64,000 bases of DNA from a bacterium (lineage in GTDB: Bacteria > Verrucomicrobiota > Verrucomicrobiia > Limisphaerales > UBA11358), in the NCBI GenBank assembly GCA_021780905.1, contig JAJXXW010000044.1:1-64000 (forward strand), written 5' to 3'. Shown here one piece after another: positions 8,799 through 19,901 of the stretch. The notes beneath the pieces were generated by a model. That model was not told the DNA's origin. It was given only the letters and a program-made list of their open reading frames with translations, and ran no database searches. The position numbers and the translations under genes were made by a program. The first letter of the stretch is position 1; each line of letters starts with the position of its first letter.

Positions 8799-9719
8799 AT
8801 GAAAATCATCCGCGCCGCGCACGAGTTGGGCAACGGCAGCCGCAAGGTCTGCCTGGCCATCGGCGTGTTTGACGGCGTGCATCTGGGTCATCAGCAGATC
8901 ATCCGGCAGACGGTTTCCGACGCGCGGCAGCACGACGCCGTTGCGCTGGTGGTGACGTTTGACCGGCATCCCAATGTGATTGTGGCACCGGACAAAGCGC
9001 CGTTACAGATTTTTTCCCGTTCGCAAAAAATCCATGCCATCGCCGCGCTGGGGGTGGATGCGTTGCTGGAAGTTCCCTTCGACAAAGCATTCAGCGAAAG
9101 ATCCGGCGACGATTTTGTCCGCTCACTGGCAGGTGGTTTGGGAAAAATTTACAGCATCTGTGTCGGGGCGGATTTTGTTTTTGGCCATAAACGCAGTGGC
9201 AATGTGGATTTGCTCCGGCGGCTTGGCGCGGAGCTGAGCTTTCAGGTTCATGGCCATGCGGCGGTCGCGTTGGATGGTGAAACGGTCAGCAGCACGCGGA
9301 TTCGCGAAGCCATCCGCTCGGGTAATCTTGACGCCGCGAGCCAGATGCTCAGCCGGCCGTATGCGGTTTGCGGGCGGGTCGTGAGGGGCGACCAAATCGG
9401 TTCGCAGCTTGGTTTCCCGACGGCGAATCTCGAGGTGGCCGGTTTGATCCTGCCGCCGAACGGGGTTTACGCGGCCAGCACCCATTTCCAGGGCCGGTTT
9501 TATCGTGCGGCGCTCAACGTTGGGACGCGTCCAACCGTGTCGGCGAAACCGGAGTTACGCGTGGAGGCGCACCTGCTTGATTTCGCGGGTTCGCTTTACG
9601 GCGTGGAGTTGGAATTGGAAATTGGGTCGAAATTGCGCCCGGAGCGACGGTTTCAATCCGCAGTGGAGCTGCGGGAACAAATTGGCCGGGACGTGGCGGC
9701 TGTCCGGGAAATGGCCTGA
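8799..9719 (+). CDS. ribF: Bifunctional riboflavin kinase / FAD synthetase RibF
   Basis: A 306-residue RibF that phosphorylates riboflavin to FMN and adenylylates FMN to FAD. The N-terminal nucleotidyl-transferase domain (1-175) shows AIGVFDGVHLGHQ near 20-32 and SSTRIREAI near 164-173. The C-terminal flavokinase domain (185-306) shows GDQIGSQLGFPTANL and VYAASTHF. The start at 8799 follows the REP-like element. Sharing an operon with truB is a common arrangement. Confidence 0.95.
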   Translation: MKIIRAAHELGNGSRKVCLAIGVFDGVHLGHQQIIRQTVSDARQHDAVALVVTFDRHPNVIVAPDKAPLQIFSRSQKIHAIAALGVDALLEVPFDKAFSERSGDDFVRSLAGGLGKIYSICVGADFVFGHKRSGNVDLLRRLGAELSFQVHGHAAVALDGETVSSTRIREAIRSGNLDAASQMLSRPYAVCGRVVRGDQIGSQLGFPTANLEVAGLILPPNGVYAASTHFQGRFYRAALNVGTRPTVSAKPELRVEAHLLDFAGSLYGVELELEIGSKLRPERRFQSAVELREQIGRDVAAVREMA

Positions 9720-9804
9720 TAAAGAAATCGCAATCATTTTGCATTGAACAGTTTATATCCTAGTTGCGGCGATTGCGTGCGTTTTTCAGGAGCGAAGATT
9801 ATCC

Positions 9805-9832
9805 TTGTATTTTCCAGCAAAAAGGCTAGTAT
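9805..9832 (+). promoter_or_regulatory. Possible promoter for rpoD
   Basis: TTGTAT at 9805-9810 and TAGTAT at 9827-9832 are spaced by 16 bases, about 140 bases upstream of rpoD. The match to the housekeeping consensus is partial. The 251-base gap between ribF and rpoD makes a promoter here likely, but the exact site is a guess. Confidence 0.25.
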
Positions 9833-9970
9833 TGACCTGCGTCAGTCTTCTGGTGTTCGCAGTTCCAGCTTCACGGCCATGAACGCGGGGTTTTGTCAGA
9901 AGCCGTATTTTTAGAACGGTCAATCGCAAGTTTTGCTGAACCGGCGCGCAATTTTTTAGTCTCATAATTT

Positions 9971-11851
<1,881 letters not shown>

Positions 11852-11868
11852 GAAATTAAATTCAAAAA

Positions 11869-11901
11869 CCACCCGCGCTTATTGGCGCGGGTGGCTTCGT
11901 T
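11869..11901 (+). terminator. Intrinsic terminator after rpoD
   Basis: A perfect 10-bp GC-rich stem, CCACCCGCGC paired with GCGCGGGTGG, surrounds a TTATTG loop and is followed by CTTCGTTT. It begins 18 bases after the rpoD stop. The T-tract is modest, but the stem is strong. Confidence 0.8.
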
Positions 11902-12084
11902 TCGAGACAAAGCAGAACCAACGTAGAGGCTGTCCGGTTTTAAGGAGATTCCTTCCCGGATATTTCATAGTGGGATTGAACAAAGAAGCGGTGAGCGGGT
12001 CAGAAGGCTTGAAAACACAGGGCCCAATGAAAACGCCACGGACCGCTGCTGCGCCGACAGACTGTCGAGAACTGCCCTGGCTCT

Positions 12085-12254
12085 TGCCAGACCTCGGTTT
12101 CTGAAAAGTCGCGGGCGACGGCGGGCAGTGTCCGGGTCAAGCTGTTGAAAGTGGCGGGCCAAGTGCGCGTGAGGGTGCGCCGGGTCAATGTGCCGTTGAG
12201 CCGCGCCTACCCGCTGCCAGCAGCGACGCAAACCGCTGGCTCCCGCCAGCGGTT
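12085..12254 (+). pseudogene. Decayed C-terminus of a DDE transposase (IS1380-like)
   Basis: Translating the plus strand here gives a stretch reading SVRVKLLKVAGQVRVRV followed by RRVNVPLSRAYPLP. This resembles the basic C-terminal end of IS1380-type DDE transposases, where a run such as LLKIGA...RRVR...LSSAYPY is usual. No start codon or catalytic domain is attached. A perfect 10-bp hairpin (12231-12240 with 12245-12254, followed by a run of seven Ts) closes the fragment. The match is by memory of the family and is tentative. Confidence 0.35.
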
Positions 12255-12473
12255 GAGGCCGGTTTTTTTCTGGAAAGCAAAGTCCCCCTGCCGGAGGTGT
12301 CGCCAAACACTGCCAGCGGCGAGCCTTTCGGCGTCACAACGGTCATTGGGCTTCCCATTTTTCCCCAACCAGCCGGCGGAGGCCGCCTCCGCACCGCCTT
12401 TTCCCAAAATCAAATACCACTATGAAATAACCGGGTTAGGGCAACTTTCCAACCGTCATCATTGTCTCCGCTG

Positions 12474-12636
12474 GCAGTGTGCATGATGTCAACATCCTTG
12501 ACCAACTCGTCTGCAACCCGGCTCGTTCCACATCATGGTTCGCGGGCTAAGACTCCATTTATCGGCAGCGTTGCATCAGATGGTCATTGACACTCCCGAA
12601 GGCGCGGGATTAAAACAAGCCATTGCCAAATCATGA
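12474..12636 (+). pseudogene. Frameshifted IS4-type transposase fragment
   Basis: One frame reads VHDVNILDQLV and a neighbouring frame continues with FHIMVRG and then ALHQMVIDTPEGAGLKQAIA, ending in TGA. The order HDVNILDQL, then FYIMDRG, then ALHQ is the hallmark of the core of IS4-family DDE transposases. Here the catalytic Asp of MDRG appears as Val and at least one frameshift is needed, so it is a dead fragment. Nothing else is seen in the 0.8 kb between rpoD and the histidine kinase at 12668 except this and the fragment at 12085. Confidence 0.5.
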
Positions 12637-12667
12637 GTCCAATAATTCTTTCCACCTGAGGGTTTAA

Positions 12668-14785
12668 ATGAGCAACAGTTTCAGAAGCTTAACTGCCGCC
12701 CTATTTCACGGCCGTTTCGGTCTGAAGACGATGGCGATGTTCGTTTTGGTGTTGTGCCTTGCCCTACAGATAAGCTTGAGTCGGGCAGAGGAATTACGCA
12801 CGGCCGAGTCAGTGCGGGCGTTGAAAACGGAACAGGCACCGAAAACGCTGCGGGTGCGTCTGCGAGGCGTGGTGACTTTTTTCGATGAGCAGCTGTATTC
12901 CCGATTCATTCAGGACGACACGGCAGGCATCTATCTGCAGGCTTCAAACAATACACCCGCACTTTTTCCCGGGCAGTTGGTGGAAATTGAGGGTGTGACC
13001 AGCCCTGGCGAATATGCGCCCGTGGTATTGGTCGACCACGTGCAGGTCTTGGGCGAGGCTCCGTTGCCTCCGCCCAAGCCGGTGAATTACGAGCAACTGG
13101 CCACCGGTATTGAAGATAGCCAGTTCGTGGAAGTTACCGGCATTGTCCGATCGGTTCGGCCCTTGGAAAAAACCCCGTATTTTATGATTGAAATTGTCAC
13201 GGGCGGCGGGCGACTGCTGGTTTACGCGAAAAGCCTGCCAGTGAAGAAGGTTGAGGAATTGCCAGATAGCACCGTGCGCGTGCGCGGCGTTTGCTCGACG
13301 CAGTTCAATCATCAGCGCCAACTTTTCGCCATCCGCCTTATGGTGCCTCGTCCGGACGATTTCACAATCGAGGCGCCCGCCGACAATCATCCCTTCACGG
13401 CGGCGGCACATCCGATCGGCAGCTTGTTGCAATTTGCCCCGCAGAAAAGCTATGGCCACCGTGTTAAACTGGTAGGCGCGGTGATTTATTTTGATCCCGG
13501 CACAGCCTTGTTTCTTCAGGAGAACAACCACGGGGTGGAGATTCAAACGGAAGAAAATGTTCCGCTGGCCCTGGGGGATCGAGTGGAAGCGCTGGGATTC
13601 GTCGGCCAGGGCGACTATACACCGTGGCTGCAAGATGCGGTTTACCGAAAGATTTCTTCAGGACAAGCGTTGGCCCCACTGCCACTAACCACCGACGGCG
13701 CGTTGAAAGGCGACCACGATTGCCAGTTGATTCAGGTTACCGGCCGACTGATTGACCGCACCCAGCACGCCAATGAAGAATTCCTGATCTTGCAGGAAAG
13801 CAATGTTATTTTTCAGGCCAGTCTCAAACAAACCGACGGCCGCGATAATTTTATCCGGCTGGCCAACGGCAGCCGTGTGGCGGTGACGGGCGTCTGTCGG
13901 ATTGAACCTGGCAAGTGGGAAGCGGGGGAAAATTGGCGGGCAAAATCATTCAGCATCCTGCTGCGTTCGCCGGACGATGTGGTTTTGCTGCAGGCTCCAT
14001 CTTGGTGGACCCTGAAAAAGATGTTGTGGATTGCCGGTGTGTTTGCCGCAGCCACCCTGGCCGCCTTCGGCTGGATTGCGGTATTGCGTCGGCAGGTGGC
14101 AGAGCGGACGCGTGAACTGGAAATCCAAATTCAGAGGCGCCAGCTAGCCGAGCGCCGGCGCGAAATCGAGCAGGAGCGCGCGCGTGTGGCCCACGATCTG
14201 CACGATGACCTCGGTTCCCGGTTGACTGAGGTGAACATGCTTGCCTCGCTGGCCAGAAGTTCCATTACTTCGGCGACGGAAAAGGACAATTATTTGACGG
14301 AACTGAGAGAGACCGCACGGCAGATGGTGACCTCGCTGGATGAGATCGTCTGGGCGGTAAATCCACGCAACGACACCATAGCCTCATTGTCGAGCTATTT
14401 TGGTTCCTATGCGCAACGGCTATTGGATCTGGCTGGCATCGCTTGCGGCCTTGATATTGCGGAAGATTTGCCGGAGCGTTCCCTAGGAACCAAATTCCGG
14501 CAGGAGGTTTTTCTCGCTTTCAAGGAGGCGCTGAACAATATCATCCGCCATGCGGGAGCGACGCAGGTTTGGCTGCGCATTTCCGTGCGGGCCGGGAATT
14601 TGGTGGTTGAGGTGGCGGACAACGGTCGGGGATTCACTTTATTGGCCCAGACCACTGGCGGCGACGGCCTGGCCAACATGCGAGAACGCTTGAAAAGCCT
14701 GGCCGGCGGGTGCGAAGTCGTCGCCAACACGCCCAACGGAACCATCGTTCGTTTTACGGCGCCGTTGCCGGAAAGCATTCTATGA
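12668..14785 (+). CDS. Membrane sensor histidine kinase with OB-fold-like periplasmic repeats (NarL/UhpB type)
   Basis: A 705-residue sensor kinase. An N-terminal hydrophobic segment (TMAMFVLVLCLALQISLSRA) at about 22-42 leads to a periplasmic region of about 400 residues. That region contains repeated OB-fold-like units: VRLRGVVTFFDEQLYSRFIQ, then VEVTGIVRSV, then VKLVGAVIYFDPGTALFLQE, then IQVTGRLIDRT. A transmembrane helix at about 460-482 is followed by a short coiled coil. A HisKA_3 dimerisation domain carries the phospho-acceptor in VAHDLHDDLGSRL (His509). The ATPase has EALNNIIRHAG, VADNGRGF and GGDGLANMRERL. The gene overlaps the response regulator by four bases (ATGA). Being first in the glucan block, it probably senses glucan fragments; the ligand is inference. 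Confidence 0.9.
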   Translation: MSNSFRSLTAALFHGRFGLKTMAMFVLVLCLALQISLSRAEELRTAESVRALKTEQAPKTLRVRLRGVVTFFDEQLYSRFIQDDTAGIYLQASNNTPALFPGQLVEIEGVTSPGEYAPVVLVDHVQVLGEAPLPPPKPVNYEQLATGIEDSQFVEVTGIVRSVRPLEKTPYFMIEIVTGGGRLLVYAKSLPVKKVEELPDSTVRVRGVCSTQFNHQRQLFAIRLMVPRPDDFTIEAPADNHPFTAAAHPIGSLLQFAPQKSYGHRVKLVGAVIYFDPGTALFLQENNHGVEIQTEENVPLALGDRVEALGFVGQGDYTPWLQDAVYRKISSGQALAPLPLTTDGALKGDHDCQLIQVTGRLIDRTQHANEEFLILQESNVIFQASLKQTDGRDNFIRLANGSRVAVTGVCRIEPGKWEAGENWRAKSFSILLRSPDDVVLLQAPSWWTLKKMLWIAGVFAAATLAAFGWIAVLRRQVAERTRELEIQIQRRQLAERRREIEQERARVAHDLHDDLGSRLTEVNMLASLARSSITSATEKDNYLTELRETARQMVTSLDEIVWAVNPRNDTIASLSSYFGSYAQRLLDLAGIACGLDIAEDLPERSLGTKFRQEVFLAFKEALNNIIRHAGATQVWLRISVRAGNLVVEVADNGRGFTLLAQTTGGDGLANMRERLKSLAGGCEVVANTPNGTIVRFTAPLPESIL

Positions 14786-15414
14786 TTAAAGTCGCCATCG
14801 TGGAGGACAACAAAACCGTGCGCGAGGGGTTTGAAACCATGCTTAGCCGCACGGTCGGCTTTGAATGTGTCTGCACCTGCGGCACGGTGGCGGAGGCGCT
14901 GAAAAAAATTCCCAAGGCGGCGCCGGACGTGGTGCTGATGGACATCCAGTTGCCGGATTCCACCGGCGTGGAATGCACGGCCAAACTGAAGGAGCAGATG
15001 CCGTCGGTGCACATCGTCATCGTCACGGTGTATGAGGATTCCGAGCGGATTTTTCAGGCGTTGCGCGCCGGGGCCTGCGGCTATCTGCTCAAGCGGGCGC
15101 AACCGGAAAAGGTCATTGAAGCCGTCAAGGAAGCCAAGGAAGGCGGCGTGCCGATGACGCCCGAAATCGCCCGCAAGGTCATCGGCCAGTTTCGCGGCCA
15201 GGCGATGGCGGCGCAGCAAATGGAAGATCTTTCCGACCGCGAGCGCGAGGTGCTGGAGTTGGTGATGCACGGCTTGGGCAACAAGGCGATTGCCGAGCGG
15301 CTGGGCGTGACGGTGGCGGCGGTGAAATTTCATTTGCAGCACATTTACGAAAAGCTGCACGTGCATTCGCGCACGGAAGCCGCGCTGAAATTCAAGCAGG
15401 GGCAGGGCGCGTAA
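14782..15414 (+). CDS. LuxR/NarL-family response regulator
   Basis: A 210-residue response regulator and the obvious partner of the overlapping kinase. The receiver domain at 1-120 has the acidic pair VEDN, phospho-acceptor Asp54 in VVLMDIQLPDS, the switch Thr in VIVTVYED and Lys in YLLKRAQPEKV. The C-terminal GerE helix-turn-helix at about 145-205 reads LSDREREVLELVMHGLGNKA and then IAERLGVTVAAVKFHLQHIY. The start at 14782 gives the four-base overlap with the kinase stop. It likely controls the downstream glucan genes; no operator was identified. Confidence 0.92.
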   Translation: MIKVAIVEDNKTVREGFETMLSRTVGFECVCTCGTVAEALKKIPKAAPDVVLMDIQLPDSTGVECTAKLKEQMPSVHIVIVTVYEDSERIFQALRAGACGYLLKRAQPEKVIEAVKEAKEGGVPMTPEIARKVIGQFRGQAMAAQQMEDLSDREREVLELVMHGLGNKAIAERLGVTVAAVKFHLQHIYEKLHVHSRTEAALKFKQGQGA

Positions 15415-15612
15415 AACTAGCCGCTCGGCTAGCTGGGCAGGCGGACAAATTGGGGTAGAGTAATGGGCGTATCCAGTGAACGCAAACCTCAAACTAAACG
15501 CATGAATGCCCTTAAATTGATCCGCCGCCAGAGCGTGCCGTTGCCCGCCGGCCCATCCTTGAACCTCACCGGTTCAAATTTTTTACTCGTTCCCACCCCC
15601 AACCTAAAAATC

Positions 15613-18600
15613 ATGAAAAGACTCATTGCACGCATTGCCCTCCTCACCCTCATCGCGCTGGCGACGACCAACGCTCCGGCCGCGCTCCAGTGTTACGAGC
15701 CGTATAATTACACTTTAGGCACGCTGCCGACATCCGTGTCCGGCACTCCCAGCCAAACCACGGGTGGCGGTTTTAGCAGCGCCTATAACGGCGGCGCCGG
15801 GAGCCGGACGACGGTTGCTGGTCTGACATATCCCGGCCTGGGAGTGAACAATAACGCGTTGCAAATAAGCGGTGGCTACATCGGTGAGAATGTGGCCAGC
15901 CCAATTTCCAGCGGCACATACTACATCAGCTTTCTGATGAATATGCCGGCGACACCCACCGCCGCTTTGTCGGGTCTGGAAATGAACACCGGTGGCAATG
16001 GTGTGTTTGTGGGAATCACCGCCCTGACCAACACCACCCAGGGAGCCTTGGGCGTCAATCAACAAATCGGCTACGGTGACGGGAATGCGCTTTCCGGTTC
16101 GCCTACGACGGCGCTGGTTTATGGCAGCACCTATTTCGTCGTGCTCAAGCTGGTGGGCACTGGTTCTGGCTGGACCGCCACCTTGTGGGTGAATCCGACG
16201 GCGGGCACGGCCACGGAACCGTCGTCGCCGTGGGCTTCCTTCTCGGTGCCCCAATTTACCATCAGCGCGTGTTCCATTGTGAATCCCGGCGGTGGTAACA
16301 TGCAATTCGATGAATTGCGGATCGGCACTTCCTGGGCCGATGCCGTTGATTACAACATTTCCGCCCCAAGCGCTCCCACCGGTCTGGCGGCGGTTCCGGG
16401 GGCAAATTCTGTCAATTTGAGCTGGGTCGCTGCGAGCGGCAGCCCGGCAAGCTACAATGTGAAACGTTCGACCACGAGCGGGTCCGGCTATGTCACGGTC
16501 TCCACGGCAGGCGCCGTCACGGGAACCAACTACACTGACAATGTGGCGGGCGGCGTGACTTATTACTATGTGGTTTCGGCGGTAAATGCGGGCGGGGAGA
16601 GCCCCAATAGCTTGGAAGTTTCCGCGACGCCCACGCTCGCCGCGCCGGCGGCGCCCACGGGTTTGGTGGCGAATGCCAGCGACGGGCAGGTGTCTTTGAG
16701 CTGGGCTGCCAGCGTTGCCGCCACCGGTTACAACATCAAGCGTTCCACCAGCAGCGGAGCGGAAGTCACCATTGCCAGTGCGGGCACGACTAGCTTTACC
16801 GATTTGAACGCGGCCAATGGCACGACCTACTACTATGTGGTCTCGGCGACGAACAGCGTTGGCGAAGGGGCAAATTCTTCCGAAGTCAGCGCTTCGCCGG
16901 TCGCCTACGTTTCGGTTTACGAGCCGTTTAACTATCCGCTGGGTAATCTTACCAATAACACCCCGGGCACCGGCGCCGGTGAATCCGGCAATTGGGTGAT
17001 TGGTAATCCTGCTGCCATGCCCACGATCGTGAGTCCGGGCTTGACTTATTCCGGTCTGACGACGGGCAATAATGCTTATCACCACACGGCCACCGGCAAT
17101 CAGAATTATATCAATCTCGCCCCCGCCAGCCAATTATCGAGCGGCACCAAATACATCAGCTTCCTGATGCAGAGCAGCGGCAATTCCGGCGGCGATACGG
17201 TGGGCGTCTATTTCAAAGGCAACAATGCCACCAGTCTGTTCGCCGGTTTCCATGTTCCCTACAGCGCCGATCTGACCGGCTTCTCGTTGGGCAGCGTCAA
17301 CAGCACCAGCCTGGGTGCCGCCACCACCCTGGGGAGCATCATTAATATCAGCAACACCGTGGTGCATCTGATTTTGATTAGAATTGATTTCAACACGTCC
17401 GGCGTCAACGACACGGTCAGTCTCTGGGTTGATCCGCCGGCCGGCACCAATTCACCCGGAGCGGCCGCCAACAGCATCGTAAGCACTTTTGATGTGGGAA
17501 CCATCACGGCATTCGGCGTTAATGTCACCGGCGGCTATGCGGCCAAGGTGGACGAGTTTCGCACTGGCAACACCTATGGCAGCGTCGTGAGTGCGCCCAA
17601 TCCGACGGTGGTGACCACGGTGGCTGTTTCCACCAATCTGGCCACCACGGTAAGTTGGACGGCCTACAGCACCAATGTCTATCAGGTGCAAAGTTCACCC
17701 GACAACGCCACTTGGAGCAACGTGGGCAGCCAGATTATGGGTGGCACTCCCAACTCGATTGTTGATCCTGCGAATGCTCCTGATTACCGGGTTTTGGAAT
17801 ACTACCCGGTCATTACAGAAGTGGTCGCCAATGGCGGGTTTGATTTTGACACAGGTTTGACGCCCGACACGGCGCAGAACTGGCTCAGCGTGCAAAGCCA
17901 GCCGCCGGTGTGGATCAACACCGATGGCCACACCGCTCCGGGCTGTATGGATTTGGCGGTGACGAATGCAACGGCCACGGCCAACGGCTCGGAAATCCAA
18001 CAGAACACCCTGCTCCAAGGGAATCCCGTGACGCCCGGGGAGAGCTACAACTTTTCCTTCTGGGCCAAGCAAATCAGGATGGTCGGCGGCTATGTCCAGC
18101 AATACAATGTTCAATGGTTGTCTAACTCGGTGTTTTTGAGCCAGAGCGGTGTCACAAGCTTCACCGGCGGCAGTGGCACCTGGGCGCAAATTACGCAGAA
18201 CGGTCTCGTGGCACCGGCCGGTGCCAACACCGCCTTGATTCAAATTCTGGGTGTCACCGGCGCGACGGCGGGCGATGCGGGCGAGGTGCTCATTGACGAC
18301 GTATCGCTTTCCAACACCTCATTGACTGGGGGACCCAATATCCTGGTGCCGGCGGTTCAAAAAAGCATGACCTTCACGGCGACGATTCTGACCAACGGGA
18401 TCACCGCCGCCGCCTCTACCGGAACCGTCACCTTCAAGACCAATAGCATGCAGTTGAGCGTGAATTCAGTGGTCAGCGGCGTTACCAGCAGTCTCGGCAC
18501 GAGCATCAACCCGCCTTACACCGTAACCGCCGTCTATTCCGGTGACGGCACTTACCTCGGCAGCACCGGCACCTTGACGGTCGGCGGCATCAGTCCGAGC

Positions 18601-18822
18601 GGCCCGGGAACCATCACCAACAGCGTGTCTGGCAGCACCCTGACCCTCACCTGGCCGGCAGGCCAAGGCTGGCGACTCGTGGCCCAGACCAACAGCCTGT
18701 CCACGGGGCTGAATCCCAGCCCCAGTGCCTGGTTCACGGTGCCGGGCGGAACGGATGGCAGCAACAGCATTGTGGTTGACAAGAACAACGCGAACGTGTT
18801 TTACCGGCTGGTTTCGCCGTAA
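15613..18822 (+). CDS. Large secreted protein with LamG-like and fibronectin type III domains
   Basis: A 1069-residue exported protein. The start at 15613 gives a good signal peptide (KRLIARIALLTLIALATTNAPA) and the open frame above it carries no signal. Two LamG-like halves begin YEPYNYTLGTL (near 30) and YEPFNYPLGNL (near 435). Between them lie two FN3 domains at about 255-345 and 345-430 (PTGLAAVPGANSVNLSW, YYYVVSATNSVGEGANSSE). The C-terminal part has another sandwich domain, a Big3-like repeat (YTVTAVYSGDGTYLGSTG), and a tail ending NANVFYRLVSP that recurs in other exported proteins of this window. It is probably a cell-surface glucan-binding or scaffold protein, inferred from its place in the locus. 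No catalytic motif was seen. Confidence 0.85.
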   Translation: MKRLIARIALLTLIALATTNAPAALQCYEPYNYTLGTLPTSVSGTPSQTTGGGFSSAYNGGAGSRTTVAGLTYPGLGVNNNALQISGGYIGENVASPISSGTYYISFLMNMPATPTAALSGLEMNTGGNGVFVGITALTNTTQGALGVNQQIGYGDGNALSGSPTTALVYGSTYFVVLKLVGTGSGWTATLWVNPTAGTATEPSSPWASFSVPQFTISACSIVNPGGGNMQFDELRIGTSWADAVDYNISAPSAPTGLAAVPGANSVNLSWVAASGSPASYNVKRSTTSGSGYVTVSTAGAVTGTNYTDNVAGGVTYYYVVSAVNAGGESPNSLEVSATPTLAAPAAPTGLVANASDGQVSLSWAASVAATGYNIKRSTSSGAEVTIASAGTTSFTDLNAANGTTYYYVVSATNSVGEGANSSEVSASPVAYVSVYEPFNYPLGNLTNNTPGTGAGESGNWVIGNPAAMPTIVSPGLTYSGLTTGNNAYHHTATGNQNYINLAPASQLSSGTKYISFLMQSSGNSGGDTVGVYFKGNNATSLFAGFHVPYSADLTGFSLGSVNSTSLGAATTLGSIINISNTVVHLILIRIDFNTSGVNDTVSLWVDPPAGTNSPGAAANSIVSTFDVGTITAFGVNVTGGYAAKVDEFRTGNTYGSVVSAPNPTVVTTVAVSTNLATTVSWTAYSTNVYQVQSSPDNATWSNVGSQIMGGTPNSIVDPANAPDYRVLEYYPVITEVVANGGFDFDTGLTPDTAQNWLSVQSQPPVWINTDGHTAPGCMDLAVTNATATANGSEIQQNTLLQGNPVTPGESYNFSFWAKQIRMVGGYVQQYNVQWLSNSVFLSQSGVTSFTGGSGTWAQITQNGLVAPAGANTALIQILGVTGATAGDAGEVLIDDVSLSNTSLTGGPNILVPAVQKSMTFTATILTNGITAAASTGTVTFKTNSMQLSVNSVVSGVTSSLGTSINPPYTVTAVYSGDGTYLGSTGTLTVGGISPSGPGTITNSVSGSTLTLTWPAGQGWRLVAQTNSLSTGLNPSPSAWFTVPGGTDGSNSIVVDKNNANVFYRLVSP

Positions 18823-18866
18823 CCACCAAATTGAATTGGCTCGCTTCGGCTTGATGATGTTCGGCG

Positions 18867-18892
18867 GAGCCGGCTCAAACCTGGGCCGGCTC
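18867..18892 (+). promoter_or_regulatory. Hairpin just before the prepilin-like gene
   Basis: GAGCCGGC at 18867-18874 pairs with GCCGGCTC at 18885-18892 around a 10-base loop. It ends two bases before an ATG at 18895, so translation from that ATG would be hindered. This favours the in-frame ATG at 18922. It may also serve as a weak terminator for the preceding gene. Confidence 0.4.
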
Positions 18893-18921
18893 CAATGAAA
18901 ACGAAAACAAAAATCCCGAAT

Positions 18922-19746
18922 ATGAAATTTAAAACCAATGCCAGCCGGGGATTCACCTTGATTGAATTGCTCGTGGTCATTGCCATCATTGCCATACTCG
19001 CCGCGATGCTTTTGCCGGCTTTAGGCAAGGCCAAGGCCAAGGCGCTGGGTATCAGTTGCATGAGCAACCTGAAACAACTCCAACTCGGCTGGACCATGTA
19101 TTCGGGTGATAATGAAGATAAACTGGTTCGTAACGGACAGGAGCCGGGAGGGGCCACCGTTCCGATTAATGCCTCATTCCTTTCCGGTGGCGCCAATGCC
19201 GGCTGGGTGCTCGGGCGGGTGGACGCGGCGGCAGGCAACTCGGCCACCAACATGGCGCTCATTCAAAACGGACTGCTCTATCCGATGGTGAACAGTTTTA
19301 AAGTCTATAAATGTCCAGCGGATCACAAACAGTTTAAAGGCAGCGATACGGTTCGCAGCATGTCCATGAATGCCTGGCTGAATTCCATCACAAGTTGGAA
19401 TGACATTATGGGTTACAACGGTGCCACGCGGTTGCGCGACTTTCGTAAACAGGGTGATATCAATAATCCCTCCCCCTCATTGTGCTGGGTTTTTATCGAT
19501 GAGAACCCCAACACCATCAATGACGGCTGGTTTGTGGCGGACCCGAACAAACCGAACCTGTGGTGGGATTGTCCGGCCAGCTATCATAACAATGCCGGCG
19601 GACTTTCTTTTGCCGATGGTCACGCGGAAATAAAAGTCTGGCGGGATGCGAACATGATAAAAGCCACCGCCAACGATGTTCCCCGGGATCCCAGTTCGGA
19701 TGATTTGTCCTGGTTGACATCCCGCAGCACGTCGCTGATGCAATAA
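18922..19746 (+). CDS. Prepilin-like secreted protein with H-X9-DG domain
   Basis: A 274-residue protein with a type IV prepilin N-terminus: a short basic leader ([10 protein letters not shown]) and then [20 protein letters not shown], with cleavage expected between Gly and Phe. The rest matches the DUF1559-like family abundant in Planctomycetes and Verrucomicrobia. The C-terminal H-X9-DG signature is present ([12 protein letters not shown] near residue 228). The start at 18922 gives the normal leader length; an ATG at 18895 would add nine residues and sits right behind a hairpin. Such proteins are exported and form pseudopilus-like structures. Its presence among glucan enzymes suggests a surface role, which is inference. 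A paralogue lies at 54694-55560. Confidence 0.88.
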   Translation: MKFKTNASRGFTLIELLVVIAIIAILAAMLLPALGKAKAKALGISCMSNLKQLQLGWTMYSGDNEDKLVRNGQEPGGATVPINASFLSGGANAGWVLGRVDAAAGNSATNMALIQNGLLYPMVNSFKVYKCPADHKQFKGSDTVRSMSMNAWLNSITSWNDIMGYNGATRLRDFRKQGDINNPSPSLCWVFIDENPNTINDGWFVADPNKPNLWWDCPASYHNNAGGLSFADGHAEIKVWRDANMIKATANDVPRDPSSDDLSWLTSRSTSLMQ

Positions 19747-19901
19747 CTTGCCGCCTCTGACCGACGCATCTGGGATTGGGTTCTATTTGAATAACCGCCG
19801 GAAACAATTTTTAAACGGCGGGATCGCCTTGGGCCATACCCAACCCGGCTGCCCGGCCCGGCTGGGGCTGAAGAGGACGTTGTGGACAGCCGGAAATATT
19901 T

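Noticed and set aside
15417-15432. CTAGCCG/CGGCTAG hairpin after the response regulator as terminator
   Set aside because: Perfect 7-bp stem but no T-run follows; not listed as a terminator.
15715-17133. 472-codon minus-strand frame opposite the FN3 protein
   Set aside because: Mirror of a Gly/Thr/Ser-rich coding region; no signal or motifs.
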